Assembly (NCBI GenBank): GCA_022478985.1
Contig: JAKSZP010012182.1
Location: forward strand, 29,937 to 93,936
From: Massospora cicadina
Taxonomy: Eukaryota; Entomophthoromycota; Entomophthoromycetes; Entomophthorales; Entomophthoraceae
Direction of reading: 5' to 3'
DNA: 64,000 nt
Positions 33,418-46,725 of this stretch are shown piece by piece; the stretch's first letter is position 1; each line of letters begins with the position of its first letter. Below the pieces are notes generated by a model. That model made no database searches. It had not been told where the DNA came from and saw only the letters and a program-made list of their open reading frames with translations. A program made the position numbers and the translations under genes.

Positions 33418-36400
33418 TGGGGGGAAGCCTTCACTTTAGGGATGTTGAACATTTCCAGACTCAAGGCCTCATGGTCCCGGGCTAGGAAACTGAGTTTTTT
33501 ACATTAAAATTTACCCGTGGACATCCTGGCCATCCAGGAGTCCCACTGTCCACGAGGTTCCAAGGATGCTTGGAAAACCATGCTCCTCCCTTCCCATTCC
33601 TTCTGGTCTGAGCACTATGGGGTGCTTGTTTGGAAAAACAATTTTTTAAATTTTCATCATCTGAATCCTTCTTCAATGGCCATGTCTCGTTGTCACATTT
33701 TTGTGGGCCAATGTGGCGCATGCTATCATCAACATTTATGCCCTGACCTGTGCATGAGAGCATCAGGAATTTTTCTCGGTGGTCAAATCCCTTCTGTTGC
33801 CCCCTGACCCTTTCATAGTTGGTGAAATGAACTGTTGTTAAACACATCCACGGACTATTGGCCTTCCTCATCTCATGCCCCCAGGGTCACATAGAACTTT
33901 ACGTTCTAAAGGCCACCCTTGGGTTGTATGATGTGCTGCCATGGCAGGCTCCGCTGCTCGAGAACATGATGCGCCCTTACGTCCACAACAGCCAATTAAG
34001 GTACATGTCCATCATTGACCTTATCCTAACGCCAGTGAAATTTTGATCCCATAATTCCCACTTCCACACTTCAAAAATTGATTTCTCTGATTACCGGCTG
34101 GTCTTGATAACCTACCACTTACCCATCACAGTGGCTAGGGCTCCGCATTGGTGCAAATTCCGCCCACCCAAACTCATGTCGCCAGGATTTTCCACATGGG
34201 TGGAATCAGCGACTTTGGCAAAAGAGTTTATTACACCATTTTGCGGGGACCCAATTTCCACATAGTCAGCCTTCAAAGTGGAAACCATTCGCCACGCTCA
34301 CCACCTCTCCTCCCGACGCTCACAAGCTACATTAGCCATCATCTCGAGCACTCTGGCAGAGTTGGCACACCAGGAGTCCAACATCCCAGCCACAGGCTAT
34401 AGCCCTGCTTGGGGCCAGAAGTGGGCAGAAGCAGCCGCCCACCTCAACGCGCTTGAAAGGCAACACAAACATCAGGTTTGTGTTCAGTACAGGGCCAAAC
34501 ACATTACAGAGGGTGGCATGTGCTCCACTTATTTTTTAAAAAATTCTTTGCACCGCGCCAGAGCGCGGCCTGCACATAGGTGCAGAGGTCAGATGATTCC
34601 ATCGTGGATACGCTGGCTGAAGTGGCGATTGAAACACAAAAGTATTACTCCAAGTTGTACCGATCTGATCCAATTCAGCCAGCTGAAATGGTGAAATTTC
34701 TTGATAGCACTCACATCTGCACTGTTTCCCAATACCTGAAGTTAATGAATTTAGTTACTCCAGATGAACTCTGGTCCGCCATCCACGGTGCACCAAATCA
34801 GAAATGCACAGGCCCTGATGACATTCCGTATGAGTTCTATAAGAAGTACTTCATATATCTATCCCCACTGCTGCTTGCCTCCCTTAACCAGAGCCTTCTA
34901 GATACGCGCCTTCTACCAGGAGGGCAAGAGGCCTTCACCATCACACTTTTCAAGAAAGGGGATAAGCTAGACCTAGCCAACTGGCGCCCCATTTCTTTAA
35001 CTAACATGGATACAAAGATTTTAACTAAAATAATGGCTAACCGTCTAGGGATTGTAGCCTCTGCCACCATCTCCCCAGAACAATTTGGTTTCATACCCAG
35101 AAGGTCGACTTGGGACAATGTGCACTCTGTGGCTAACGCATGCCAGTCCACAGCCTCTGGGGCACTAGTATTCTTGGACCAACAGAAGGCATTTGATAGA
35201 GTAAACTGGGAATACCTCAGGGCCTGCCTCCATCAATTCCGCTTACCCCCTCGCTTCATCAGCTGGGTGATGATGCTTACGGAATCTGCAATAATGAAAG
35301 TGCGTGGCCCTGGCTTCCTCACGGAAGTAGTCCGCCCTCAAAGGAGCCTACGCCAAGGGGACCCCTTTTGCCCACTCTTATATATCTTCAGCCTTGACCC
35401 ACTACTTCAAAACGTGAATGCCCGCCTCACTTGGTTCCATGCATCAGGCCAAGCCCCAGTCAAAATGATGGCATTTGCAGATGATTGTGTGGTCGGGGTA
35501 TCTAATAATCAAGATGCACGCGCGCTTGAAGCTCTCATCCAGGAATATTCCCGGGTAAGTAATGCTGCATTGAACGCCTCCAAAACTGAAATCATCCTCC
35601 TTGGTTGGTATCAAACCTGCTGGGCCCCAGCGACCAGTGCCCATCCTGAACCATCTGCTCGCACATGTGCTCGCCTTCCCTGCTCACCCTACACCGCCCC
35701 ACTTGTGCTCCCCTTCATGCTACGCCCTACCATAGGGCCCGTCCGCCATCTGGGCATGTGGGTGGAGGCAGGCGGGTATGCCTCAGCAGTAATGGAAAGT
35801 CATATTCTAGACAACGTGATGAAGCGCATCGCCTCCCTCAGAGCCCACCCTACTTCCCTTACTGGCAGGGTTGTTTTAACCAACTCTATGCTCCTCTCCA
35901 AAGTATGGTTTGGAGCCCATGCCATCGCCTTCTCCTCGGGTTTTTTTCAAATCTATGTATGCCCTTCTACAAGGGTGGCTCTGGTCAGGCCGCCCTCCGC
36001 CAGTGCAGCTTGAGGTCATGTTTGGCCCTCGTCATCATGGTGGCATGGGCCTGCTTGACTTCAAAGCCCATGCTGCCAAGATCCTGGGCACCTGGATTGC
36101 GGCCATCGCTGCCCCTATGATCTCCTCCCAACACTGGTCCCGCGCAGCCCACTCCAACTTCTCCCGCGCCCTGGGCCTTACCAATCCATCGAACCCTCAC
36201 TCCTTGATGAAATATCTGGCTTCCCACCCATCGGCCACAGGTCCCAATGGTACTAAACCCCACTTTAAACGAATCCTCCTCTCCATGCGGAGCGCTGAGT
36301 GGAGAATCTGTATTTGTGGACACACAACCTGAAGAGCCGCCCCTCTCCTCAGTTCACACAAGAGGTACAGGGGCTACCCATTTAAAATGGCTTGATCCCC

Positions 36401-37034
36401 CACGGCCCCATGTTTTATCCAGGGTGGACTACCTGGAAATGATGGACATCCCTTATTCCCTTAAGACCCAGAAGGCTATTTGAAATACGCACACCCCCTG
36501 CTGCTGCCTCATATCCGTTCCCATGTGTGGCGCTGCCTGAGTCAGGTGTACTGTAAGGCTGAGCGCTCTAACGCTTTACACTCATCCTGTGTCATGCGTG
36601 GCCAGTATGGAACGCTGTTCCACCGCCCGGAGAAGTGCCCTACCTCAAAGCAATATGGCGCGAGGTTCAATGTCTGCTTTGCCAGGATCAGGCACATCCC
36701 TTCAGTCTGTCTAGGGATATGTTTGCTCTATTCACTATTTCCCCTCTTCCACCCTCCCTTCATGCTCTGGTGGTTACAATCGCCATGGGGACTATCCACA
36801 CGATTGTCTTGGATGCCATCGCAGGCTCCACCCCCACCCTCCCAGAAGCTGTCCACAGATTCTGGTCCCATTTGGTGGACCACTTCAAGCATGGATGTTT
36901 GGGTACCTCCCACCGCGTCGCTGTCAGTTGGTCTCCTCCTGGTTCCCAGTTTGGTTCATCAACTTGGACCCTTCCTCCACACGTGTTCAATTGTGGTTAC
37001 GGCCCCTTTACACGTTCCCCCCTCCTCCCCATAG
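33417..37034 (+). pseudogene. LINE copy 3 ORF2
   Basis: The endonuclease part (33.42-34.1 kb) is broken but shows VDILAIQESHCPRG and SIIDLILTP. A 477-codon open frame, 34580-36013, spans the whole RT: GPDDIPYEFYKKYF, LFKKGDKLDLANWRPISL, ISPEQFGFIPRRSTWDN, VFLDQQKAFDRVNW, LRQGDPFCPLLY, FADD at 35474-35485, NASKTEIILLG and the thumb. Later frames (35910-36332, 36480-37096) hold the C-terminal CCHC remnant (CVMRGQYGTLFHRPEKC, second Cys lost) and the LPPSLHALVV helix. This copy is the best reference for the RT domain. Confidence 0.92.
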
Positions 37035-37170
37035 TGGCGTTCCCGCTGGCAACAGGAGATAGCATCGTATCTCTGGGGCGCCTTCCCTGTTACTAAGTTT
37101 CATTTTATTTCGTGTTTACTTTCAGAAGTATCCATCCCCTGGTCAGCCTTCCCCAAAATAAATTAAAAAT

Positions 37171-37186
37171 TATATATAAAAACTAA
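37171..37186. repeat. Target-site duplication of LINE copy 3, right
   Basis: Identical to 31892-31907. Confidence 0.88.
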
Positions 37187-37671
37187 TGATTATGTATAAA
37201 AAAGTGGGGAAAGCCATGGCACAATTTTAGTAATCCATATATGGCTAGTTTACAAAAATATTTTCTTTAAAGAATTTATCCATTATGTATACATATGCAC
37301 TTAAAATATTAGGATTACTAAATTTTCTTGTCTGATAGTTGTTAACTTACAGTGTGCAAGATTGCAAAAGGTAGGTTGGGACCATCTAGTACTAAAAAAA
37401 AAGATTGCAAAAGGTAGTTACTTTACCATTCTAGTAGTACATATAATTTAATTGCTGCTTTTCTAATTAGATAAAATTTTTTTGAGTTTTATAACCATTA
37501 TGTCTCTATTTAAATGAAGTTTTTCGGATCAAAACACGATTATAGGCATCCATAAGCCATGATAATAATCAAAGTGTGACCTTCTTTCATAAATATTATG
37601 TATATGCTATATTACTTAAATTCACTTATCAATCTTTAATATAAAGTATTTTTGATTTTAATATAGCTTTA
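37187..37671. other. AT-rich spacer between LINE copies 3 and 4
   Basis: No gene. Contains a short direct repeat, GATTGCAAAAGGTAG, near 37362 and 37404. Confidence 0.55.
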
Positions 37672-37682
37672 AATTAATCAAA
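37672..37682. repeat. Target-site duplication of LINE copy 4, left
   Basis: AATTAATCAAA, identical to 52563-52573 on the far side of the interrupted copy, directly against the first base of copy 5. Confidence 0.75.
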
Positions 37683-37776
37683 AACTTTTTTCTCTCGTTG
37701 CAAACACTTTTACAACATATATAATTTAAGTCTAGGTAAGTTTGATAATCTCGTCAAGGAGATTAGTGTGCACCCA

Positions 37777-39190
37777 ATGTTGGGTAGCAGTTGGTAGAGC
37801 TCAGTTAAGGGCACAGGTACAGGCTCCACATCATCTAAGTTTTGTAAACGTTCCAGCGAAACTGGAGGCATAGATAAAATTAATATTAAAAAAGGCGTTT
37901 ACCATTTCCCCAGAAATTTTGGCCTGGCAAGCGCGCTGCAACCAGCTCATCAATACGCCACACTCCCAACTACTATCATAAGTAGAACATGGGGTGCGTG
38001 TCTTTCTAGGTATACAACAAAAGGCGCTTTGGGAGAAGTTTTTGGAGATATACACACACATTTCCCAAATGCAGTGTACATCACACACACTCCATGACTT
38101 GCAGTTGGCTGGATCTTGGATTTAAAAACAAAAATGCAGCGGATGAAGCTGCAAAAGTGTGAGTGGTTGTGGACCTCCCAGATGATCAATGGGTAGTCAA
38201 AATGAAGTGCACTCGCTGGACTAAATTTAACCAAATTTTTATAACTTTCAAAATCCTACCTACTACAGTTAAGTGCACCATACTGGAGCATCACCTGAAG
38301 GATGGGCTCGCCAAATATGGGGAAATCCAATCCTTTAAGATGCAGTGCTTTACACTCATGCTGGACCTGTGCATGAGCAAAGCGATTGCTGTTCTCACCC
38401 CATCCATGGGGATAGCAGAAGATTTGACCCAAATCCCTCATACCACTTTTGTAGAAAATAATGGGCAAGACTCCTGCCCATTCAGGTCACCATGGATAGC
38501 GCGCCTCCTATCTGCATTTTCTGTCACGCTTTTGGCCACAAGGCCCACACCTGCCCCACCAAGGAGGGCATTACTCAAATTGAAATAATTTCAGAAGCAA
38601 TGGGTGATGCAGACGCCCACTATGAACTGGCAGTAGACACCAATGCAGCCTTCCCATGGGGAGCGCAAGGATGCTACATTCATGTAAAACCTGTGTCCCC
38701 TCAGGAACGTAAGAAGGCCAAGCAGGCCCATAAGGCGCTAAGGAGGCAGTCAAGGCCGCATCTGTAAGCCTGTCAGCCCAGCTCCAGAAGGACATTGAGA
38801 CTTTCACGGTGAAAGTGGCTTGCAAATCCCTCCACCAATCAGATTGGGACGCCCAAGCCAATTGGGCCACCCAAGTTGATTACCTGATGGGTGAGTCAGT
38901 TTCACCTGACCAATGCTACCAAGCATTGATTGGAACTAAGTTGCTCAACAATATTCCTTCCATAATTCCAACTTCATGTGATGGTGCACTGCAAGTGCAC
39001 ACAACGCCAAAAACTCATATCACAGTGGGGAAAGCAGAAAGCAAAAGCCAACGCGAACCCCACAGCTAAAGTTTCCCATATCAAACTATACTCTGTTGCA
39101 CAAAATACCCATGCTACCAAGCAGTGATGTGCTGAGAATGAGAAGGCTGAAGGGCATGGGTGCCCTTCCCCTCACACCTAAGGTGCGATG
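37777..39190 (+). pseudogene. LINE copy 4 ORF1
   Basis: ATG at 37777 (MLGSSW in place of MSGSSW). The frame 38163-38588 covers the IFITFKILPTTVK and KAIAVLTPS region; 38492-38767 has ICIFCHAFGHKAHTC (CCHC intact). The terminal overlap reads CGATG at 39186-39190: the ORF1 stop has become CGA while the ORF2 ATG remains. Confidence 0.85.
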
Positions 39191-42100
39191 GGGGAGCCTT
39201 TAATTTAAGGACGTTGAACATCACTGGACTCAAGGCCTCGCTGTCCCAGGCTAGAAAACTATGTTTTTTAAAAATAATTTACCCGTGGACATCCTGGCCA
39301 TTCAGGAAACCCACTGTCTGAGCGGTGCAGAGGAAGAATGGGCCATGCTCCTCCATTCCCTTTCCTTTTGGTCTATGCACTGTGGGGTGCTTGTTCACAT
39401 GAACTGTAGGTTTAAATTTATTTTGTCACAATTGTATCTCAATGGCCACGTCCTTGTAGTCACCTTTTTGTGGGACGACAAAATGCATGCTGTCATTAAC
39501 ATTTACGCCCCACCTGTGCACAAGATTTTTGGAATTCTTCTCAGCCATCAGTTCACTTCTGCTACCCCCTGACCCATTTGTTGTTGGTGGCATGAACTTC
39601 TGGACAAACCCAACTATAGACTGCTGGCCCTCGTCGCCTACACCCCCACAGGGGCATGTTGAACCTTGCATTCTCAAAGCCACCCTAGGGTTGCTTGATA
39701 CTCTACCGCATCATGCACTGCTACTCAATAACATGTCTCACCCTCATGTGCACAACGGCCAGCTAAAGTCTATGACCCGCATAGACCTTCTCTCATACTA
39801 TTGAAATTTCAATCCCAATTTTACCACATTATAATGACAAAAATCAATATATATGACCATAGAATAATATCAGTTTCCTTCTCTTTTTACAATCTGGCAG
39901 CACAGGCGCTGAAGTGGTGCAAACTCCGCCCTACCAAGATCATGTCGCCCAGGTTTTCCTTGTGGGTGGACACCAAGACCTCAGCTCTAAAGGTTACCAC
40001 ACCGCTATATGCAGACCCAATCTCCACCTGGTCAACCTTCAAAGCGAACACCATCCGCCAGCTCGCCATACCTCATCATGTCACTTGCAGGCTGCCTCAG
40101 CAGTCATTTTGCGCACGCTGGCAGAAGTGGACCATCTGGAATCCAATGTCCTAGTGGCAGGCTACAGTTTGGTTTGGGGTCATAAGTGGTCAGACATGTC
40201 CGCATGCCTCAACACACTGGTAAGACAACACAAGCATCAGGTTTGTGTTCAGTATAAGCAAAGCATGTATCAGCGGCTGATACATGCTCCGCTTACTTTT
40301 TTTAAATTCTCTGCACTGCACCAGAGCTTGGCCTGCACACAGGTGCAGAGGCCAGACCACTCCATCGCAGATACTCTGGATGAAGTGGCAATCAAAGTAT
40401 AAAACTATTACTTCGAATTGTATCACTCCAATCCAGTTCAGCCAGCCAAAGTGGACAATTTTCTCAAAAGTGCACATATCTGCATCATTTCACATTATCC
40501 AGAGTTGATGAATTTGATTTCTCAGGATGAACTCTGGTATTATGTTTGCAGTTCACCATATAGGAAATGCCCAAGTCCATATGGGATCCCTTATGAGTTC
40601 TATAATATTTTTCAAATATTTTTTCTCCTTGCTGCTTACCTCAATAAAGCAGTGCCTTATGGAAACGCGCCTCCTTCCTGGAGGGCAAGAGGCCTTCATG
40701 ATAACGTTGTACAAGAAAGGGGTAAGCTGGACTTGGCCAACTGGCACCCCATTTCACTTACTATCACAGACACTAAACTTTTACTAAAATCATGGCAAAC
40801 CGTCTAGGGGTAGTTGTCTATGCTCTCATTTCCCTGAACAATTTGGTTTAATTCCCAAAAAGTCTATTTGGGACAACATACACACCGTAGCCAATGTCTG
40901 CCAATCCCCAGCTTCTGAGCACTTGTTTTTTAAACCAACAGAGGCTTATGATAGAGTCAACTGTGATTATCTCAGAGCCTGCCTCCACAAGTTCCACCTC
41001 CCCTATCATTTCATTAATTGGGTGATGTTGCTCACGGAATCTTCCACAATGGCTGTGCGTGGCCCTGGCTTCCTCACGGATGTAGTTCGCCCTCAAAGGG
41101 GCCTACGCCAAGGGGACCCTTTAAGCTCATTCTTGTATAACTTCAGCCTTGACCCACTTCTTTGAAATGTGAATGCCCACCTTACTGGTGTCCATGTGCA
41201 AGGCCAAGCACCAGTCAAGATGTTGGCGTTTGCTGATGATTGTGTGGTTGAACTTTTTTAATAATCATGATGCACGCGCTCTTGAAACTACTATCCAGGT
41301 TTACTCCAGGGTAAGCAATGCTGCACTTAACGCCTCCAGAACCGAAATTGTTCTCCTTGGTTGGTATCAAGCCCGCTAGTCCCCGCGCCCTGTTTTCTAC
41401 CTGCTTCAACAACTTGCTCACTGGATCGTTTGCCCTGCCCACCCCACACCTCCCCGCTTGTGCTCCCCTTTGTGCCAAGCCCCACCGCTGGCCCAGTCCG
41501 CCATTTGGGGGTGTGGTTGGAGGCGGGAGGGTATGCCTCAACGGTTATGGAGCATTATAACTTAGACAACGTTTAGAAACGCATAGCTTCCCTCAAAGCC
41601 CGCCAGATCTCTCTTACAGGCAGGGTAGTGCTATCAAACTCTATTCTTTTTCTAAAGTTTTGTTTGGGGCCCAAGCCATCTCTTTTTCCCTTGTTTCTTC
41701 AAGTCATTATACGCCCTTCTGCAAGGGTGGCTTTGGTTAGGCCACCCACCGCCAGTGCGCCTGGACTTCATGTTTGGCCCTCGCCATAGTGGTGGTATGG
41801 GCCTGCTTAACTATGAGGTCCACGCCGGCAAATCTTTGGCACCTGGATCGCTGCAGTCACCAACCCAACGCTCTCATCCCAGCACTGGTCATTCATGGCC
41901 TGGTCCAACTTCTCCCGCGCCCTGGGCCTCACCAATCCTACCCACCCCCATTCTCTGTTAAAGTACCTCGCCTCACACCCTTCTGCTGTGGGCCCACATG
42001 GGACGTCACACCGCTTCAAAAGAATTCTCCTCTCCAGGAGGATACTGAGTGGTAAATTTGCATCAGCGGGCACACTGCCAGAGGGGGCGCCCTACTCCTC

Positions 42101-42296
42101 GGTTCACCCAGGAAGTACAAGGACTACCCATTCAGAACGGAGTGATACCCATGAGGTCCCCTACCATAGCCAGGGTGGACTACTTGGACATGTTGGACAT
42201 CCCCTACTCCCCTGATACCCAGAAAGCCATTTGGAAGTATACCACCACCCTCTTCTGCAGCTACATATTTGTTCCCATGTGTGGTGCTGCTTGAGT
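39188..42296 (+). pseudogene. LINE copy 4 ORF2, N-terminal to C-terminal junction
   Basis: Endonuclease: LNITGLK, VDILAIQETHC, NIYAP and SMTRIDLLS. The RT is fragmented over 40418-41379: LYKKG, ANWHPISLT, TEAYDRVNCDYL, RPQRGLRQGDPL, FADD at 41229-41240. After the RT, 41895-42296 retains NFSRALGLTNPTHPHSLLKYLASHPSA. The remainder lies at 51924-52560. Confidence 0.88.
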
Positions 42297-42301
42297 TGGG
42301 T
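42297..42301. repeat. Target-site duplication of Gypsy B, left
   Basis: TGGGT, repeated at 51919-51923. Deleting one copy plus the element restores LINE sequence continuity (compare copy 2 at about 30780). Confidence 0.88.
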
Positions 42302-43468
42302 TGTAAAAATTTACTCTAAGCTGATTATTGGTCGTCAACCCAGTAACCTTTTTACTGCACAGGTTCAATTTCCTCATACACCTCACGTTGTATAGAATGT
42401 ATTATCTGATAATAGTATGGAGACTATTATCCGTAGTTGAGTTCAAACTATTATTTTGCCCAACGCTTTGGTAAGTAATTTAAATTATATACTTGATAAG
42501 TCGTACTCATAGGAATTTGTTCCCTATATTACTGTCCAACCGATCTTTGTCAAGATTTCCTGATGACAGTCTCTTTTGGCCCAACACACAGTCTGCAGCT
42601 ATCCCTGCTTGTGTTCCCTTCATCTCTAGATCCCCGCTTAGATATCTACTCTTCTCTCTGAGAGTCTTTCAATTATTGCCATCTGAAATAATATCCTTAA
42701 GATGGTTTTTTCACACTGGATGCTGATAGTCTAACTGTAACTGAATTGACAATATTATTAAAAATATTATAAATACTGAAAGGTGGTATCCATTGTCTGT
42801 GTTTTCCAATGTGGGGCTTTCAATATTTTTATTATAGTGAATCCTAGGGAATTATATAGTTGGGGATTTAGCCATCTAACCCTTGGTTGACACCACCTTG
42901 ATGAAATGGCAGCCATTGCTGTTGAATCACCCTTCCTCATCTCAGCAGCGATGTTTTTCACATCCTGGTTAGGATTCCATAATTGGACATCCTCAAAACC
43001 TCAAATGGAAAGAGTCAGAAAATGTGTCCCTAACGTTTTTCTCTAAAACCAAGAAAACCAACCATAATTGGCTAGTGACCTGCTTAGGTAATAAGACTTT
43101 TTACCCATTATGGCAGGTCACTTCACTAACCAATTGATTCACTAGTTGCAGGCGGCATTACTCGCCTCACAACTCACTACTCATTCCCAATCAGTTGATG
43201 ATGAAACCTGATTGATCCCAATTGGTACACCTGATAGTTAATTACTATCAGATGCCCCTATTTCGTCAGCAACTCCGCCTGATGAGATATTAGGTATTAA
43301 TCTGGATCGATCCCTGATGGATATGACCAGGCGAACATTCCAAAATCCCCCAAATGTAGTTCCTCTAAAATTCAGATCCAACTGATTTCTGATTCACTTC
43401 ACTTTATAATTACCCCTATCAACACCAGTTAATCTAGTAAGCTAGGAATATGGTAAAAAATCCTAACA
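42302..43468 (-). repeat. Gypsy B 3' LTR
   Basis: Direct repeat of 50738-51918. On the + strand it begins TGTAAAAATTTACTC and ends TAACA, giving TG...CA termini on the element strand. The + frame 42493-42726 is matched in the other LTR (50999-51286) but shows no motif. Confidence 0.92.
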
Positions 43469-43483
43469 AATCCCCCTCTTGTC
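43469..43483 (-). other. Gypsy B polypurine tract
   Basis: The minus strand reads ACAAGAGGGGGATT immediately before the LTR start TGTTAGG. Purine-rich, in the correct place to prime plus-strand synthesis; confirms element orientation. Confidence 0.75.
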
Positions 43484-45240
43484 TAGATTTCCAGAGAGAA
43501 AAGGACTGGGGCATGAGAACACCACTTCAGATACCTGGTCGAATACTTCAATAATTCAAGTGGAGTACACACATCAATGCTCAACGCTGCTCAGGATGAC
43601 TTTTGGCGTATGGCGTTCCTCCTCTTCCTCCTTGCTATCGCCTACTCAAAGCGCGGTCCCCACGACCTTCTGTCATGCTGGTCTGATCAATTTAATAGTG
43701 ATAGTATGAGTCCCAGGATCTGGTTTTCCCCCCGTCAGGGCATATGACCCATTGTCATATTCAGGATTCTTGGTCCAGCGTCCTTGAATTCCTGATTCTC
43801 TCCTCATTCTAGACAAGAGACTCTTGCCATCAATGTTTATTTTGCAGCTTGATTAAGAATACTTATTTCTATTCACCCTCATTATTTTGATCATAACCTC
43901 TTGGCTGTAAGTCATTCTTAATTCTTCCCTCAGAAAGCTTATCTCATTAATTTTGAGACTAATTTCCCTGAAATTGGAGCCTAATGGATTATAGAGTGCA
44001 TAAAGTCAACTTCTATATAAGTCTGACATCCCCCTCTAGACCTGCTCATATTTCAAATTCAGAATCCCACTACCACTGCTCCTTAACAGTCTGTCAGATC
44101 TGGACCTCCGCCTCTTCAAGCAGATGAGTTGGGATGCTTGACGGATCCTCTTCTATGGTCCCTCCAGGACTCATACGCCTAGTCTGCCATAAGTGGCTAG
44201 TCCTTCCATCAAATTACTGGAAACAGTAACCAGTCCCTCCAAAACCAGGCATGCCATCATTTTGAACAACTCTCAGCTGACTCTTCCTTTACAGTCAATT
44301 CCCGAGTTGGACTTTGAAACCCTCCTGGATTCAGCTCCTTTTGCTGATGCTCCAAACATCATCGTCAATGCTCTGGAAATCATGCCATTTGCTCTTGATC
44401 GCTCTTTTCTTGCCAGGTTAAGCCTGCTTCCTGAGTTCCTCTTCTGACTTGGGCAATTCTACCAACCCGCTGTGCTAGTTTCTGAGCTTTCAATTGGAAA
44501 CAGCATACACTTCAAGCTCCCCTATGCTGAACTCCAGGCCCAAGTCACCAAGGCGTTGACATTAGCACTGAATCCCTCTGATCTGGACAACCTTTTGGAT
44601 TGGGATACTGCCGCTTATTCTCTCCATTTTGCTGGCCAAGTTCTTTAAAGTTGGTCAACGAAGCTTCCAGTCTCACCTGGCTTCCATTGGTCATTCAGCT
44701 TTAGCTTCCATGAAGAATATAGTCATCATTTGCAAGATGCAATATGCTCTTTGCACAACTACCTCTTCTTCAGAGCTTCTCATCGCTATCTTCTGTTGAT
44801 GGCATTGATTGGGGGCAAGATTCAACAACCCCCATCGAGTATTCCTTCTTCGCTGCTGGCTCACATGTCCAGTGTCCTTGATGAAGCCCATCGGCAGGCG
44901 CTCAAGACAAATCTTCTGGCACCAGTGCCTTATTGGGATTACTCGGGGTTATTCATCAATTGCCTCTTTCTCTATTGCTGTTTTCTCCCCGCTCTGGGGT
45001 TTCACGATTAGCATCTTCTGACATTTCAGTTTCCCTTCCCCTAGTCATGTTTTCTCAGGGATTGGCGTCCTCTCAACGAGCGTGGTTTCATGTAGGTCTC
45101 ACCCTCGCAAGTGTCCAATTGCTTATTGATTTTGATGGGCTATTTCTTCCTTCCGCGATCCATCCTCCCTCCCACAAGAGGTGACATAGGCGGAATCATC
45201 CCCATCCTGAGGATGATCAATAAAAATAAAATTTTTTAAA
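43484..45240 (+). other. Unexplained + strand ORF-bearing block inside Gypsy B (N3)
   Basis: Lies antisense between the integrase end and the 3' LTR. It contains coding-like frames, a 7-bp-stem hairpin, ATCATCC (45195-45201) with GGATGAT (45211-45217), and CAATAAAAATAAAATTTTTTA directly after. This order of ORF, hairpin, AATAAA and AT-rich tail parallels the LINE, N1 and N2 ends, although the sequence differs. Possibly a third retroposon inserted into Gypsy B, or captured cargo. No target duplication was seen; the left edge is approximate. Confidence 0.45.
44193..44648 (+). pseudogene. N3 hypothetical ORF with one internal stop
   Basis: ATG at 44193, open to a TGA at 44445-44447; then the same frame is open to 44648. 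About 150 codons, Leu-rich and helix-like (FETLLDSAPFADAP, SFLARLSLLPEF, LPYAELQAQVTKALTLALNP). Not recognised. Downstream frames at 44809-45184 may be its continuation after frameshifts. Confidence 0.4.
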
Positions 45241-45589
45241 AATATATTGGTTTTTTTTCTATGCATTTTAATCTTTTTTCCCAATAACTTTTATTGGTTT
45301 TATATCTTTATTCTCCCTTTTTTTTCTATGGGACTTGACCTTGTCTCAGTTCAGAGGTTTATTTTCCCCCCAAACTGGGTCCTGGGCACTTAAACTTACC
45401 AGTTTTCTATGGTTCAGAGGTCCTTTTTTCGGACTTAACCATCTAGATTTGTTCAGAGGTCCTTTTTTTGGACTTGACCTAATCATCAGGACATGACCAA
45501 CTTAATGGCTCATTGGTCCTTTGAGAACTCTTTTATTTTTTCCTTTGATCCAATGTTTAAATACTTTTTGTGGACTTGATTTACTACTC

Positions 45590-46725
45590 TTCCATCCAAG
45601 ATATTCTTGATGGAGTCAGCATCAATCACCGTCTTGGCAATTACTTTGAACGGACCTGACCACAACATATACAATTTGTTTCTTCATCCAAAACCATGCT
45701 TATTGCAATAGGCGACTATTTCTCCTATTAATATATTCTTCTAATGCCAGTCATTTCTTGTCATCCGTCGATTTTGCTCATATCCTTTTCTTCAAGGTCA
45801 TATCAAATGCTTGTGATTGCATATTGATCAGGATACTCATCAGTCAGTTCAAGTATTGTTTGGTATTCATCCCTGATGTAGGTTCTACTATTAAATATAA
45901 TATTGGTGGAAACACGGCCTTCCTCCCGTATAGTAATTCAAATGGCGTCTTCCCCGTCGCCATATGATGACTAATATTAAAGGCGAACATCACTGAACTC
46001 AGGTAAGTTCCCCACATGGAAGTTCTCCCTGTGACTAGCTTCCTCAGCGTCGCGGCCAGCGTCCCATTGACCCATTCTAACAGTCCATTTATCTCTGGCT
46101 GGTATGGTACTGACACAACCCCTCAGATCCCCGTTATTTCATTTAGCCTTGGGATCACATGAGACATGAAGTTGGTCCCATTGTCACTCAGTAGGACTTG
46201 TGGACATCCATGCCAGTATACTACTTGATCCAGGATGAATCTCGCAGTACTGGTAGCGTCAACTCTGGTTAGGGCTTTCATTTTGACTCATCTCATCAGA
46301 TGGTCGATGGCTACTATGATGTACTTGACTCTGCCTGTACTCATTGCCAGTGATCCCATCACGTCAATGGATACCATGTGCCATGCAAATACAGGTCAGA
46401 CCAGTTGGTATCCAGTTGTATTTTTTTGTGGTTTATGCAGCTGGAATTCCACACAACAAGCCAGATGATCCATGACATTGTAGTTAATCAATTCCCAGTA
46501 ATAATACTGGCGAATATGATCTGTTGTTTTTCTCAGGCCTCCTTGCATGACAACCTTATGAGCTGCTTGAACTATTTCTGCTCTTTCTGACATTTTCAGG
46601 AATAATAGCCACTTACCATTGATCGTCTTAAATACTTGTCCATCCACAGTCTCGGTGTTTTCCATCACTTTTCTAAGCGCATCTTGGATTTCTCGAGGCT
46701 CATCCTCAATTCTTCCTTTGACCAT
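45590..46725 (-). pseudogene. Gypsy B integrase
   Basis: 46725-46396: zinc module with AAHKVVMQGGLRKTTDH and YYYWEL, then HLACCVEFQLHK (second Cys of CxxC replaced by Phe). 46390-46100: VSIDVMGSLA (first Asp), LLSDNGTNF (second Asp). 46116-45844: PYQPEINGLLEWVNGTL (catalytic Glu) and FELLYGRKAVFPP. After a frameshift, about 45690-45590: SGPFKVIAKTV and HKKYLN, the GPF/Y module. No chromodomain was recognised after it. Confidence 0.88.

Larger units (their letters stand above)
31908..37170 (+). mobile_element. LINE copy 3 (longest intact RT frame)
   Basis: Full-length, about 5.26 kb, flanked by a perfect 16-bp duplication. The 5' hairpin (31923-31942) has one mismatch (GTTGCAAT against TTTGCAAC); the 3' hairpin (37125-37151) has a four-pair outer stem. 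It lacks the ORF2 stop and the two frameshifts shared by copies 1 and 2, so it comes from a different branch. TGATG overlap at 33415-33419. Confidence 0.94.
37683..42301 (+). mobile_element. LINE copy 4, 5' portion (split by Gypsy B)
   Basis: Starts AACTTTTTTCTCTCG. The 5' hairpin (37697-37716) has one C-A mismatch. Continues to the C-terminal region of ORF2, where Gypsy B is inserted after TGGGT (42297-42301); resumes at 51924. More diverged than copies 1-3. Confidence 0.93.
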
